NCBI GenBank assembly: GCA_963920665.1 | Contig: OY987263.1 | Coordinates: 23,300,547 to 23,364,546 of the forward strand | Direction of reading: 5' to 3' | DNA length: 64,000 nt | From: Straminergon stramineum | Taxonomy: Eukaryota; Streptophyta; Bryopsida; Hypnales; Calliergonaceae | Part shown: positions 46,201-58,734 of the stretch, piece after piece | Layout: every line of letters begins with the position of its first letter | Numbering within the stretch: position 1 is the stretch's first letter | Notes under the pieces: model-generated | Told to the model about the DNA's origin: nothing | The model's database searches: none | Seen by the model: only the letters and a program-made list of their open reading frames with translations | Program-made: the position numbers and the translations under genes

Positions 46201-49200
46201 AAATACCCCATTTTAAAATGACAAATTGAAAAAATTATAAGTTATAATATGTACCATTAATTATCAAGTTTTACCTTTATTTTATCAAGTTTTTAAAAAT
46301 ATCAGCCTTTGCATCCATTTCATGAGGTAAATAGCCCCCCTCTAAATAGGTCATTATCACACGTGAACGCAAAATATACAAGGGAGTGCCCCCCCAAGCA
46401 CCAAAAGCATTTATATTGATTTTCAGATACTAGCAACAACACCTTATATTGAAAGTGTCCTTTAGAGAATATTTATATTTTGATGAAATTTTAGAAAAAA
46501 GATTCTCATTATGAAGCTCATTATTTTTAGAATACTCTAATTTAATCCCTAAATGACCAATCAACCATTTACCAATTGACACCTAATTTCAAGCACCTTT
46601 CTTGAGCAAGAAAAAATATTTTTTTCAAAAAAACCTAATGCATTTTAGGTTGGGTTATCTATGAACTTTGTTTAATTCAAATTGGGATACTACTCTCAAA
46701 AAAAATTTGTAAAGAAAATAGCACAAAGTATTCAATCTATTCTACTTAATGTAGAAGTGTCATGTTTTCATCCACATTGTTTTTCATTTGTTGTTTTTAC
46801 TAAACTTTCCCTAAATTTCTAAATGAAACCTTTTAGGTTGATGAAACTTTTTTGGTATCATTGCCTTGCAATGTGATTTGTTCAAGTATTGTCTACTATT
46901 AAGAAAGTCACTAATAGTAGGAAATTATGATGTTTTAATCATTCAATCTTTTGATATGTCTCAAAATCAATTGAAACTACAATTTTAGCCAATCTTAAGA
47001 AAATTAAATGCCATGAATAGAATTACATTTTTTTAATTTACCAAGAAAGATGCTTTCAAAGATATCTATAAATATTTTTCAAAGTTTGACTATATATGTA
47101 AGTTCTAATGTATGTACTAGTGATCTTGTCTTTTCAAACAAACATCAAAAAGATTAATGGAGTTATATTTTAGAGCTATCTTAATTTTGTTCCATATCCC
47201 TTGGACAAATAGGGATAAACTAGAGAAGATATGAGTTTTGCATTAAGAATTTCTTTCCAAACTATCTTGAAATTTAGCAATCCAATTATGTACCAAAATT
47301 GTAATATATCAAAATAAATTACAATATTTACATTTGCTACCCCTTCCATCTCCAAATGATCTTCCAGTTGTATTTTATGACATTGCAAATTGGTGAAATT
47401 CAGCTTTTGATTGCTATCTAAGACCAACAAAACAACTCCAAATAGTAGTTCCCCCTCCATCCATACAATCATCAATCAAAAGATAATAATGACTAAAGGG
47501 GTAAATCAACATTGTTTGTTCTGATTTTTTGCATCTCTTTGAGTATTGCTCGATTGAAGGAGATGAAGCTTTAGGAGGTGGAATAGAGGTTCATACATGC
47601 TTTTGGGCCCATACTAACTACCTACACATTGACAATTTCACACTCAACAATTAAGTACCCACCGATTCTCCTTGAAATGAAAATGCCCCCCAAATTCCAC
47701 TTTTAAGTACCCCAAACTACCTTTTGTAAAGGCTCCAAACCTCAAAGTTTCTAAGATGATAGGAGTGCATTGAACTCTGTTTACAATGCAAAGTAGGATT
47801 TAAACATATTATTTTCAACCTTAATCTAGAATATTTTATTGAATAGGATGATCAATTAGGGACAAAGGGAGTATATCTTTAACCCCTACTAGTGTGCCCT
47901 GTGTCATTGCTATAGTAATTGCCAAAGTTGAAGGTGATTTTTCTATTTTTCTAATTTTTGTATTCATAAAAACTTTGAAATTCCATAATTAGTTTCACAC
48001 CGTCAGTCCAAATGCCACAAAACAAAGTCCATGCACCCCTCCTCGCTGAGGGCTTTGTGACAATACCAAGAACACAACTAGAGGACATATGGTTTGGCAG
48101 ATCTCAATATAATAAACAAAACAAACAATCTAACTTAAGGTATGGATAACTCCTATAGTCCTAAAGTCCCCTTAGTGGACTCATGAAGGTTTGGGCAAAG
48201 ACCTATGATTTTTGGCAAGATTTTTTGAAACTTTTTCTTAAGACCGAAAAACTCAGGAGCTTTTTAGGAATACAATTTTTATCTCAATTGGTGTTTGGGA
48301 GCAAAAGTTATACTTCAATAAGTCAAATTAGGCTAGAGTAGGCAATAACAAAAAAATACAAAAGTTTTAAATAATTTAAAAAATAATAATATTATTGATT
48401 ATATTTTTGTCTATGTAAAAAGATTTCACTCATTCCATTTGGATAAGTGATGTGAAAGTTATGAAGCTTCTTATTTTATAGGCAGTCTTAGCAAATTCTT
48501 CAAAAAATATTGTATTGGATCCATTTATGAACTCAATTTTAACAATTTAAAAAATGAAATCTGCATATAGATTAATTCTTTTGTAGAACAATCTAAATGT
48601 TGGGATTAGTGTGTTTCAATTCCATCTTCGAGCTACTGACAATTTAGTTCTTCTTTCTACTATATATTTGAGTTGACTCAACAATTTTTTGAAGAATGAA
48701 ATTAAAAGGGGAATTCCGTAATTCTCTACTCAATTCTTCAACATTAAAGGATTTCAATTAACAATTTTTAGTACAAAATTTTTTAATTAAGAGGATTCAA
48801 AACCTTATAATCTATACAAGCTAGGAACAAAAAAACTCATTTTCTTCACTTTAAACACGTATATCTTTTGATAGATGTACTCAAAGTTTCTAAAATTTCT
48901 TCCAAAAATGTTCCTAATATTTCAGTATAAGATAATATGGTTGGATATGCAAAAGAATTTCCGTTGCATTGAAAATGGCTATTTTCAATGTTTTTGGTGA
49001 AAAAATGGTCTTGAGACTTTCAAATTTGTCCAATGAAAATAAGAATATATCCAATGAAAGGCTCTATTTAGGTCTCTACATATGTAAAACCATGGTACTT
49101 TCTTTCTCTTTCAATGAAGGTAGAAAGATGTTAATCCATTAACTAGAAAATAGGCCTAAATTGTTAGTTTCACGCTCCTTTCCAACCCCCAAATCTAAAT

Positions 49201-50984
49201 GCATTGGCCAATCAAATGGTTGTTATTAGGTCATATTTAGGCACCCTACAAGGTTGGTTGAAAAGGTCAATCACTCATGAACTTGAATCTCAAGATAGTT
49301 TTGCAATGTTGAGTTAGTTGAGATACTAAAAAATATAAACATGTGCTAAGAATATGACTAAGTAATTTTTAAGCATTGACATTATGTGAAATAACATGTC
49401 AAGCTTCAAGAGAGGCAAGGGATATGATTTCTTGTAATGAGTCTCTCTTTTGAATTACTACAGACTATCTCAATGCTAGATGGTTGAATCTTGGTCAACT
49501 CTGCTCAATCAAGGGTCTAGATGGAGAAGGGCATGAGATTGCTAACACAAACCTACATTATGAAAAAGAACATGTCTCTCTTCATGCAATGAGAGGCTCC
49601 CATTTGACTTGAACTCAGCTCCATTGAAGTGATGGATCAAATAATGCTTGAGAGTTGAGAGGCCCAAGAACATGCTTATGGGACATAATGACAAGATCTA
49701 ATAATTTACCGCAAATGTCCATATCTTTATTTTTACAAATTTAAGGATGTAGAAAAAGTGAGACATCATTATGAGTTATAACACTTTTGGACTATCCAAT
49801 GAGATGGTGACAAATCTACCTCATAAACTAGACTTGATATTTTACAGTAAAACTTCTGTAAAGAGTTGAGTTGATACCAATCTGACACATTACATTATAG
49901 AGGTTTATTACAATAGGGAAGGTCATTTGCATTCATGATATTTGTATGCGAGTCAAGTTGAGACTAGCAATCAATATTACTTTAAAGAATATTGTTTATT
50001 AGAAGTTTATTGTACATAGAGTAATGCCTAAGTGTGAAGGTCCAATGAGGAGGCCCTTTTTTGTGGCATTCCTAAAAATGAGGGCTTTACTTGGTGTAAA
50101 ATGCCTTCCACAAAAAGCAAATAATAAAAGAGATGATAAAGATTCCATGGATGAACAAAAAATCACTTTCCAAATTGAAGAATCTATACTGCCCAATCAT
50201 AGGAGACATCCCATTTTTGATCACCCCCCCTCCCGTTTCTTTTGTATAGACAACTTCTTTTCCATTTAGGTTTTGATGAATAGTGATTATTTATGGCACA
50301 ATTCTTGGTGTAGTAGTGGCACATTATGATTGGCTATAAGACTCTTAATACTACAACCAACCCTTGGTCAGAAATAGAAAAACTTACATGACCAATATGG
50401 GGCAAGTAGAATCTTGAGCTAAAAAATTCATAGTAAATATATTTTGAGAAACAAAATTTTGGAAAATTATAGAATCCTTCCTAACTTTATTTTTGTACAC
50501 AAGAAAATTTTCCCACTCGAAAAACCCACACTCCATATATGCATAATTGCTTAAATGGTTGGAAATGGGTTGCGTGGACGGCTTTTCTATTTGGCTTTAT
50601 GCTATCAAATTGCACCCAAAAAATTTTTTGACTATAAAATGGCAAAGAACCATAAAGTTTTTTGCTACAAAACTTTGAATTAAAAAAAGTATAGGAAGGA
50701 ATCGCTAGATTGTGGATGAAAACAAAATTATGGACATGTGATATGTGCTAAATAATGTGCTATTTTCTATCCAATATGTGGATGAATGTTGAAATTTGGA
50801 GCACCACTAGAACATTTTATATTTCCGCTTTGTTGGCAATTTATAAAAAATGAAAAAAACACAAAAAAAACCATTGGTTGCCTGCCTTGTTGTGGATGGT
50901 CTTGTGTTGATTAAGGTAAATCAACCCATTATGGATTAAATGGGGGGTTTGCCCTCTTGTCATTTGTGAAATTTTCTACTTTTT
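46201..50984. other. Gene-free AT-rich stretch
   Basis: No gene is recognised. TTAACCCCTACTAG at 47879 could be an orphan TTAA-element end. The stretch at 47950-48110 (a gccacaaaacaaagtccatgca phrase) is related to the tandem units at 58735-60480. ORFs of up to about 99 aa show no domain. Confidence 0.4.
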
Positions 50985-52020
50985 TTCCTAGAGAAAGTCA
51001 AGTGATAGAAATGGTGAGAGCATTTGAAACTATATTTTTTTCCACAAAATGTGAATTTTTTATGAATTTTTGAAGTGTTCAGCCCATCACAACCCAAAAG
51101 AGTCACTTTATAAGGTAATCTGCTCTTAAAGTGACCATTTAAGGGCTGGTCCACTTTTTTCATGGGCTTTTGTGGACAAAAGTATTTTTGGTTTATTTTT
51201 TAGTGAAAGAAAAATATATGCAATTTAGAGTAGAAGTGGTTTTGAATTTTTCCAAGTCTTTTTGAATTACTTATGAATTTTCAAAATTTTTTGTCCTAAT
51301 CACCTAGTTATGACAAGAGATTTGGCAAAAAACATACACATGTGGTTTATGATGAGAGATGGGAAAACCAAGAACAAACATGCGGATTTGTAATAAATAA
51401 CAAACCATGTTCTTAAATGCGACCATGCTTGTGTCAAATTGTATTCATAGATTTTTTATTCATGAAAAAGTAGTTGGCCTACTAAAGTTGGCTTCAAATC
51501 AATATAATATCAAGAATATTCACTTATGAGTGCATTTAAAATTAGATTGAATCACATGCATGAACCATCTATATTCAAACCTTAAAGTGATTTCTTACTC
51601 ATTTGAATGTGCACGCTTATCATCCTTAATTCGTTCATTAAATACGAATGAATGGTTTAAGGACCAATAAATGTCCATTTTGGGCTAAAATCTAAGGTCA
51701 ATTTGAAGAAGGCAGTTGATTTAAGAGCAGGCTACTGTAGACTATCCCAAAACCAACAAAAATTGATCCATAACATTCATCTTACTCACCTATTACAGTC
51801 ACAATATTTTCTAACACAGAAGACCTGAAAAAAAGGCACTTTCTACAATGAACTAACACTAAAGAACTGAAAGTTCTTCTTGCAGTCACTAATTACTCCA
51901 TTCCACTTAGCTAAGACATTGAATGTGGTCCAAATCTCAATAACTAAAAGAAAATCGTAATGGGATCATTCATAGGAGTCCGCAATGGGTAAAAGGTCTA
52001 TAATGGGTTGTTTTACCTTA
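50985..52020. repeat. Dispersed repeat copy 1, interrupted by an insertion
   Basis: The ends of this segment (50985-51102 and 51736-52020) are together homologous to the continuous stretch 54530-54962 in direct orientation. Shared landmarks are ttatgaatttttgaagtg, gtagactatcccaaaacc and a final ttttaccttat-like block. The roughly 630 bp in the middle are absent from the other copy. Confidence 0.6.
51103..51735. mobile_element. Non-coding insertion (about 630 bp) in a repeat copy
   Basis: Absent from the homologous site near 54625 (aaagagtttgtagactatcc). Near its two ends lie the inverted motifs taatctgctcttaaa (about 51116-51130) and tttaagagcaggcta (51719-51733). It has no transposase and is a probable MITE-like element. 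Confidence 0.5.
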
Positions 52021-54529
52021 TACAAAATAACCTATCCTAGAAAATGAATGGAGAATGTTCTGGCATAGGGGTTATATGTTCATAGCAAGTTGCACACTTA
52101 GTTTGACAGAAGTCATAGAACAACTAACGTATGTAGCAACTTGACAGTGGTTTTTTTAGGCATTTAAATGCCCAATTGCCTCAAAATAAAATGGGCAACT
52201 TCAAGCCTATAGAAAAAAAAGGTAAATGTGTTAAAAAATGCTAGATTGTAGTCATGGCCCTACACATTGTTGCCACAATATTTCCAAAACTTCATTCCAT
52301 TCATCATGTAAAGCCAACATATACAACAATTGCATTCAAAATTACATACTCAAAATTGGCCTCCTTTGATGCAAGTCCCTGAAATGAAAGAGCCAGGAAA
52401 CTCAAAAACTTCTTGAAAGAAAGGCCACATAAACGCATTGCTCCGAAAACCAAAAAAACAACACTGCAACTTGATGCTAGCCTTGTTGGTTGAAAAGATT
52501 TTTGTGGTAATTTGTGTAGTACCAATCCAAGCAGAAGACATTCTCCCAAAGGAATATGGTACAATACTGACTATTCATTAATCATCATCTGTCTGTCCCA
52601 TATTCCCATGGTTGGATACTTGGATCATGTGCGGATGCCTCAAGACATTTGAAGACTTTTGATGACGTGGGAATCACTCACCCATTGATAAATGACATAA
52701 CAACAGCATGAGGAAAAAACATGTTTTTAATGCAAGCTGGAAGTCCACCGATAGATGGATGACCCTGTGGAATGTCGAGTGTTTCAATTTGTAGGACCCA
52801 GAATGGCCAAAAGGTCATAACATTAGAGTTAATGTGAAGTGAACCCTAGTTTGGACAAGCGGTGTTAGAGGAAGGCTTAATCTATAAATGACATTGTGGT
52901 CATTTTTTGGCTGATGGATGATAGTGAATCTTTTTGAATAAGACAAAATTGCAACAATTCATCCTCAAAAATTTATATGAAAAGGGGAGGTCTTTTAGAG
53001 TAGTTTGACTTCTAATGAGTGCTTTTGGATTTTTCTTAAGCCAATGCCATTCACACGCTTCCAAAAGGGATGACTTCCATGGTCATTGGTCTATCCATTG
53101 ATGAAGGTTTAACTAAGAATAGCTAAGTACAAAAGAAACATAGCACCAAATTCCATCAAATCCCAATTTTGGTGCTTCAAGGAGTTTGTTCTTGTATTTT
53201 TTCAAATTGCAACTCCTAGTCCTTCATTGCACACACTTTATGGTTAACTCCATTGTATAACCAGATAATGGTTGACCCCGTGCTAGGAAGTTAATATGCC
53301 TCTATATAGATGTTTGTGAAGGATTTATCAACTAATGCAAAGATTTGGATTGGATGAGGAGCCATATAAGATAATTTTGTTCACTATACAAATTCTCTAT
53401 TCAAGGATGCAAAAGGGCCCTCTCCCTCATTGTGAAACAATATTATGGCCCCATGGAATTGACAACAAGCCTCAAATTAAACATTAAAAAAAGGTGTGAA
53501 TCAAATGAAAATATCTCTCTGTTATCCTTAGCATTTCACACACACACCACACCCCAAAAAAAACTTTTAAAAAATCATTGGTAGAGTGCAGCTCTAGTTC
53601 ATATCAAATCTTTAGATTGAGCTTGTGACAAAGCACTTGCTAAGGAAGTAATTGCAAATTTGACCCCTATAAAAATTTGCTTAAAATATGAACATTTTGA
53701 CATGCCAAACCAAGGGTCCGTTTTGCATTTAGGCCCAATCAATACTTCAACAACTTATAAGTTATTCATAAGATGTCCAAAAAATACATACTGAAAGCAC
53801 CTAGAACCCTTTTTCCACTGCCAACAAGATCCTAAAGAAACTAAGTTAAGACAACTTATGTTTCAATCTCTGGTGGGAATAATTCAACCTTCCATGAGCC
53901 TTAAGTTCTTCCTTGATCCCTAAACCCACAACTAATACAAACATGAGTTCTGTTGTTCATTTTGAGTTTGACATTCTCAAATTCAGTATGTGTTTGACAA
54001 CTGAGATTTGTTCCCCAAGAAGACCATTTAAGGTATCTGTTCAAAATCAGTGTAATTATTTGTAGTTCTGTTTGTGATGCTTCACACTTGTTGCAAGAAT
54101 ATAAATACATAACCCAAGATCCAAAAGGATGAAGAGTTGTTGAATCAGACTCACAAAGTTCTATGAACATGAGGGCACATTGATTTTTCAACAAGGCCAA
54201 CCTCCCCAGCATAGGGACCCATCAGTGACAAGAGTTATTCTTCATGCAAAATTAAATCATAACATTGGCTTCAGGAAGACCCTATGAATCCTCAAAATCA
54301 GCCATAATGTTAAGTTATAAATTTGGAGTCACCTGAAGTACTTGGTTTTTTTATCTCTCAAACAAACATGGGTGTCCCTACATTAATGAAAGCATTAGAA
54401 ACCAGCTGGTTGGAGAGGCACATGCCAGACTCCTACTGAGGTAAACTTGCCGATGACAGGCAGAATGAGTGTTTCTCCCTGTTACAATTAGCAAAAAAAC
54501 TCAGAGTTTTTTCTATACAAAGATATCTG
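52021..54529. other. Gene-free stretch
   Basis: No gene is recognised. The segment 52950-53095 (ggggaggtctt, tgacttctaatgagtgcttttg) is homologous to the insertion found at 59770-59915 in the tandem array. ORFs up to 103 aa on the minus strand have no domain. Confidence 0.4.
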
Positions 54530-54962
54530 TGAGAAAAGAAGAGAGCAATTGAAATTTTATTTTTCGGACAAAGTATGAATTTCTTATGAATTTTTGAAGT
54601 GTGATTACCAATTGGCCCAAAAGAGTTTGTAGACTATCCCAAAACCAACAAAAAGTATATGCATGATGGCCATCCTACCACCTAAAACAGTTAGAATATT
54701 TCCTAACATGGCCAGACCATGAAGAATTAAAAAAATCACTTGCTTTGATGAATTTACATTGAGAAGCTAAAAGTTCCTAAAATAGGCATTAATAACTCCA
54801 TCACCATCACCCAAGCCATTGATTTTAGTCAGTAACCAACCTAATGTAGTCTTAATCTTATTAACTAGAAAAAGTCTGTCATGGATTGTTGTAAAACTCT
54901 AATGGGTCATTTCCTAGATGCTTGTTATGGATGGTTTGCTTGTCATAGGTAGGTTTACCTTA
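54530..54962. repeat. Dispersed repeat copy 2, uninterrupted
   Basis: Direct homologue of 50985-52020 without the internal insertion; it serves as the empty site. It ends at the start of the TTAA element G. Confidence 0.6.
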
Positions 54963-55942
54963 ACCCCTCATCGCCTGAAGTCCAAACATGTGTAAAAGCT
55001 GACTTGCTTTTCAAGTCCTATAAGTCTAAATCTCAGTGAGGTATGAAAATCTCAACCATACAATATTGTAGTGTGCATGTTGTAGATGGTGTGAAAAAAA
55101 TTTGGGGTCATTTGACCGTATAGATTGAAAGATTATAATGTTTTAGTGTTGAAAAAAGATGCTGAAATTTTCTTAAAAACACATTTGGAGGTGAAATTCG
55201 ATTTCTTAGCCTACTCAAATGAAAAAATTTTAAACTACAAAGTGATTCAAAGCAAAAGACAAACACTTTGGTGAAAAAAAATCTCATTCAATTGACTCAT
55301 TGTGTCTGCAAAATTGTTTTGAAATGTCAAAAAATAGTGAAAAAAGTAGCAAAAAATCACATCTATGTCTGGACCTCCCTCTACTAAAATGCTTCTCAGT
55401 CACTCGTAACCTCTTGGATTCATATATAATTTTAATCTTATAAACAAGACTAGTATGCACAACGTTTCCAACAAAAATTATTGAAAACAGACCATGTATG
55501 AAGAAGTTATAAGCCGCTGAAGTTCATTGTAATGCAAAAATGTCTGGATTTTGAGCTTCGAATTGCTCCCAAACATTCAAAACAACTTGGATTGACATGA
55601 AAATTTCACCATAATAACTAGGCTTTATTGAAAACAAAAACCAACAATTTTTTTTTATTGAAAACTAACATTTGATGAGAAAGATACAAAACCCCAAAGT
55701 TGCAGCCATCAGAATGCAATGAGGTGAACTCAAATTGAACTTGTGAACTTCGAATGGCTCTCAAAAACTCAATACACTTGGATTGATATGAAAATTTTAC
55801 CACTGAAACTAGACTAATATGCACAACTTTCCCAACAAGTTTTATTGAATTTGGACATTGGATGCAAAAGTTACAGCACTTTGAATTTTCCTGCCAAACT
55901 ATGAGAGGACACTTTTCGTTCCCTCCAGGGGTGGGGGGTTAA
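54960..55942. mobile_element. TTAA-flanked element G (983 bp)
   Basis: Begins TTAACCCCTCATCGCC and ends ccctccaggggtggggggTTAA. The ends are inverted but longer and less perfect than in A-C. A motif near the left third (gtgtgaaaaaaatt...gattgaaagatta) resembles the corresponding part of element A, suggesting distant kinship. Non-coding. Confidence 0.5.
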
Positions 55943-58734
55943 TTGGAACTAACCTGGAGCCATGCCTTGCAGAGGATCCTATGCGGGGTCTCATTTTCCA
56001 ATCGCATAACCAGCCCTACCCCTGGTGGCGTCATGCCGGGTCTCATCACCGGCCTTGGCCTTGTATCAGCTCCCAATTCGTCACTTGAGACTCATAGTTT
56101 TTGTTTTGTTTTATTTTTTAAAATTTTGCAATTTAGTAGGTAAGTAGGTGTAAAAAGCCCAAAATAGAGCATAAGGCCAAAATAGGTTGTGACATACCAA
56201 AATAGGTATTTGGCCTCATGTAGGGTTTTAGGTCTAGTTACACCATAGATGCCTACCTGCACAAAGATTAGAATCCCAAATGGTGGAAGTTAGCGGGTTA
56301 GAGTGTAGTTGCCCAATAATAACCAAACCTACTAAGTAATAGCCCCATTTAGCTAGAATTAAGCTGAGAGAGCCCTGTGAGATCCCTAGGTAGGTCTCCG
56401 TTTCCCCATTCCACTATTGAAATCGTAGAGCTCCAATTGTTAGCATGGCAGGGATTACAATACCAAAACTAGTTTGTAGAGGAATTTGTAGGCCCCGGAT
56501 GTGGATCTAGGGTTTTCAATATGTTAGGGGGTTGGAAGTAAAGTCCATTTGCCAAGATTTCCTTGCATGCAAAAGATTCACTATTTCCTATGTACTTAGA
56601 GGAGGGTAGGATTTATCCTTCCCATTCCTATATGTGCAAAATAAAAAGATGAACTTGCATGGCCATTTTAGGACTCCCTTAGAGGTTCCACAAAAAATCT
56701 TGGAATTTTTTGACTTGTAGAAATATTCTTTTTGGATGGTCAACCACCAAAATCTACTACAAAAAATTCAAGGAAATTCCCTAGAAGGTGGTAAAATCCC
56801 CCTTAAAATTAGGGTAGGTTCTTTTATTTTAATAATGTGTTTCGACAAGTTTCGCAACATTCCAATAGCAGGAGGTACCCGAACCGGAAGGTTTCTTCCA
56901 AATTAAACGACATGGAAGTACGAGCGGGAAGTATACAGGTAGCTCAAGAGCTCACAAAGTCAAACCGAAGTCAATGAAAGGTCTTCCCCCCCCCCCACCC
57001 CACCCCACCCACCTTGGACCTTCCAAATCACCTTCTTCAAAAAAGGCAACATCCAAAAGTTAGATTTTCAACCCTTTTTTGATTAGAGATGGTGATGGGG
57101 TTGGATGGGTTTTCTGCAGAGGGAAAAGGGATTGGGAATTCATGTAGGCAAGAAATGGCCTTTTGGAGGCAACAATGCAATCCATTTGCAAATCAAAATT
57201 AAAATCTAAAAGTTAAGAAGTGGACTAGCATAAGAACTTGGAAGTCAATACTCTAGTTATGACCAGAGATCTCGTAAAGGTTAGGGCTTAAGATTTCCAT
57301 CTTGGGCAAGGGATTCCTGGCTTGTGATTAGAGTAGAGCTAGGAGGTCAAAGCCCTAGTATAGGTAGAAATTCCAAGGCAATCTAGGATTTATCAATGCC
57401 CTAGTGTAGGTAAAAATCTCAAAGGAGATTTAGGATTTTAGGGTTCCCATTAGTGGGAACGGAGCTTCTAGCTTGTAACTTTGAGGGAAAGAAGGTTGCC
57501 CGGCCACTTATAAAAAGGGCACCCTTCTCCTCTCATTTCACCCCCATTTTGTATTTGAATCTTTTGGATCCACTTTGTTAGAACTTTTGGCATTTTGCCC
57601 AAAACCTTGGCAGTGTTTGTCTTCTTGTTGCTTTGTTTCTCCCTTTGGCTAGTCTTGGTGCACGTTGTAGAAGTCTTCGGGTCCCTTTTCACTTTGTGAC
57701 TTCTTGTTTCATCATTGTTTAAGCTTTGTGTTCTTTTGTGGTCGTTTTCCTTGAGTTAGCTCAAGTCTTGAGCTCTTAGTCCTACAATAACCTTGGGAGG
57801 GGGTAGTGCTTTCTTCCATTGGGTCTTGTCACATTTTGGAGTCTTTTGAAGTGTCCATTAGTTTCTTGTATTAATCCTAGAGCCAACCCCCTCACCATAC
57901 CTTGGTGATACCGTTTTGGAAGGCCTCTAGTTTGCTTTGAGTTTCTTACTAGCCTTTCCCATACTAGCCCTTGCCACAAGGGGGTGAGAAGTATCCTAGG
58001 TCCCCGTAGTGTGCTAACTTTGTCTTATCTGACATGTGTCATTGTAGGTCCTACCGGTCCATGTTGCAACCTATACTCTCCCTACAATGGCTAATGCAAT
58101 CCCATACTCTCAATTTGTACATTTACTTTGTCCAGTGATGCTTATGGTATAGTTGTTTGAATGAAAACCTTTTAAACTTGTACTTGATTTTGTCAATCAT
58201 TGTAAAAAGAAATGAAAAAAAAATCTTTCAACTCCACATAAAGACTTATAGACAACTTCTTGTTGGGAAAGATATGGTGCCAACTAAAATGGAGAATTTT
58301 GAACTTTGAATTTTGAACCAGGTAATCATGATAGGATCTACAAATTTTAATCTACTTTACAATTATGAGCAAAAAAGGATTGAAATTTAGGAGTCAATAA
58401 TTGATTCCTAAGTAATGATAAATTTTGGATTCATCTATAGATTTCTATTCTATTTTACACCAAATTGAAAAATGAAATTAAAAAAGAAGCTCATGCATTT
58501 AGGAATTTTTGTGTTGTATTTTAAATTTAGAATTTATGAAAATATAATTAGGCCAATTCAAGCTTATAAATGCTATAAAAAACTATAATACACATGTGCA
58601 CATATAGGCTATGGCTTTTTGAAAAAACCCTAAAAACTCCATAGAATAATGCAAATTAATTATAGAATTTTAACTAAGCTTAGTACTTTAGATTTATACA
58701 TTTATAAATTCTATGACACAAATTTCTATTTTTC
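55943..58734. other. Gene-free region with a C-rich tract
   Basis: No gene is recognised. Composition is somewhat less AT-rich around 55960-56140 and 57480-58080, which might be old retroelement remnants, but no LTR ends, primer site or polymerase motifs were seen. A C-rich tract sits at 56986-57013. Confidence 0.4.
56986..57013. other. C-rich tract with G-quadruplex potential on the minus strand
   Basis: A run of eleven C's followed by acccc acccc accc acc. The complementary strand has at least four closely spaced G3+ runs, which satisfies the usual G-quadruplex pattern. Confidence 0.6.

Noticed and set aside
47176..47475. 99-aa minus-strand frame
   Set aside because: AT-rich, hydrophobic composition typical of random frames; no start context, domain or splice partners.
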